NCBI GenBank assembly: GCA_934699705.1
Contig: CAKUXD010000038.1
Location: 1 to 14,321 of the forward strand
Length of the DNA stretch: 14,321 nucleotides
Direction: 5' to 3'
Source of the DNA: an uncultured Candidatus Melainabacteria bacterium
GTDB taxonomy: Bacteria; Cyanobacteriota; Vampirovibrionia; Gastranaerophilales; Gastranaerophilaceae
In this document: positions 13,967 through 14,321 of the stretch, piece after piece
Layout of the letters: each line of letters starts with the position of its first letter
Numbering within the stretch: position 1 is the first letter of the stretch
Position numbers and translations under genes: made by a program
Notes under the pieces: model-generated
Seen by the model: only the letters and a program-made list of their open reading frames with translations
Told to the model about the DNA's origin: nothing
Databases searched by the model: none

Positions 13967-14321
13967 TTAAAGGTTTTTTAACATATATTTTGCTAATCCT
14001 TCACCCATAGAAAAACAGCTTGGTATAATTCTTATTGCCCCTTGTGCCATAAAATCAGCGGAAATACACCTTCCAACTACAAATAAATTATCAATATCTG
14101 CTGACATTAAAGACTCAACAGGAAGCTGATATTCAGCATAAAGTTGCTCTAAAATAGATGCATTTTTATCGGTAGAATGTACATCAACTGGATAATCTGA
14201 AACTAAAACAGGATTTTTAAATTTTTTACTGTTTTTAATGTCATCATAAGTATAAATATATTTCCCTTTTATTCTTCGACTTACTCGAACACCTAAAACA
14301 CTTGACATACTTGATATATAG
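13967..14321 (-). CDS. C-terminal part of a FAD-dependent oxidoreductase, cut by the right edge
   Basis: The frame stays open to the window edge; codons before the ATG at 14308 read Y-I-S-S with no stop, so that ATG is internal and about 117 C-terminal residues are visible. LGVRVSRRIKGKYIYTYDDI and later DNLFVVGRCISADFMAQGAI match the C-terminal half of the FAD_oxidored family (PF12831-type), in which NLLVAGRCIS followed by AQGSIRVMPTC forms the last part of the flavin-binding fold. The substrate of this family is generally unknown, and the N-terminal dinucleotide motif lies outside the window. It is upstream of the AsmA-like gene on the same strand, with no terminator between them. The two may share a transcript, but the AsmA-like gene also has its own promoter, so a functional link is not implied. 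Confidence 0.82.
   Translation of the reverse strand, partial: YISSMSSVLGVRVSRRIKGKYIYTYDDIKNSKKFKNPVLVSDYPVDVHSTDKNASILEQLYAEYQLPVESLMSADIDNLFVVGRCISADFMAQGAIRIIPSCFSMGEGLAKYMLKNL

Noticed and set aside
1..14321. CRISPR array, tRNA or rRNA genes, riboswitch, insertion sequence or phage module
   Set aside because: I found no regularly spaced repeats, cloverleaf-like segments, transposase or integrase motifs, and no non-coding stretch longer than about 165 bases.

Overview
The window is AT-rich (about one third G+C by eye, not counted), compactly coded bacterial chromosome with the standard genetic code. It holds eight complete recognisable housekeeping or envelope genes, one complete unrecognised exported protein, and two genes cut by the window edges. 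I see no rRNA, tRNA, CRISPR array, insertion sequence or phage gene. A diderm envelope is suggested by a 1376-residue AsmA/YhdP-like protein, and twitching-type pili by PilT. Low G+C, this gene mix and the mixed leaderless/Shine-Dalgarno starts fit an uncultured gut bacterium such as the non-photosynthetic cyanobacterial sister lineage Vampirovibrionia/Melainabacteria (Gastranaerophilales). That placement is an inference; a tree of LepA or MnmG would settle it.

Layout. 1-1264 (minus): the first codons of a gene running off the left edge, then the pilus retraction ATPase pilT with a good intrinsic terminator. 1359-3164 (plus): lepA, divergent from pilT. 3165-3860 (minus): an orphan OmpR/PhoB-type response regulator, abutting lepA tail to tail. 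3973-7269 (plus): speD (S-adenosylmethionine decarboxylase), uvrC and a DnaJ-type co-chaperone, each apparently with its own promoter. 7266-9143 (minus): mnmG, whose stop overlaps that of dnaJ. 9184-9795 (plus): an unrecognised secreted protein. 9798-13928 (minus): the large AsmA-like protein, downstream of a FAD-dependent oxidoreductase that enters from the right edge (13967-14321).

The genes do not form one pathway. Strand alternates often, and most genes look like independent transcription units involved in translation fidelity (LepA, MnmG), DNA repair (UvrC), folding (DnaJ), polyamine synthesis (SpeD), signalling (response regulator), motility (PilT) and outer-membrane lipid supply (AsmA-like).

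The most notable signal is regulatory. Six of the nine internal gene starts have a TATAAT-like -10 box ending 6 or 7 bases before the ATG, with no Shine-Dalgarno sequence. This places transcription initiation on, or within a base of, the start codon, so these mRNAs should be leaderless. pilT, speD and dnaJ instead have purine-rich ribosome binding sites. The same signal corrects several starts. Other oddities are a UvrC that ends before its helix-hairpin-helix domain, a DnaJ whose zinc region is cut to one CxxC pair of pairs, and three convergent gene pairs with no space between stop codons.
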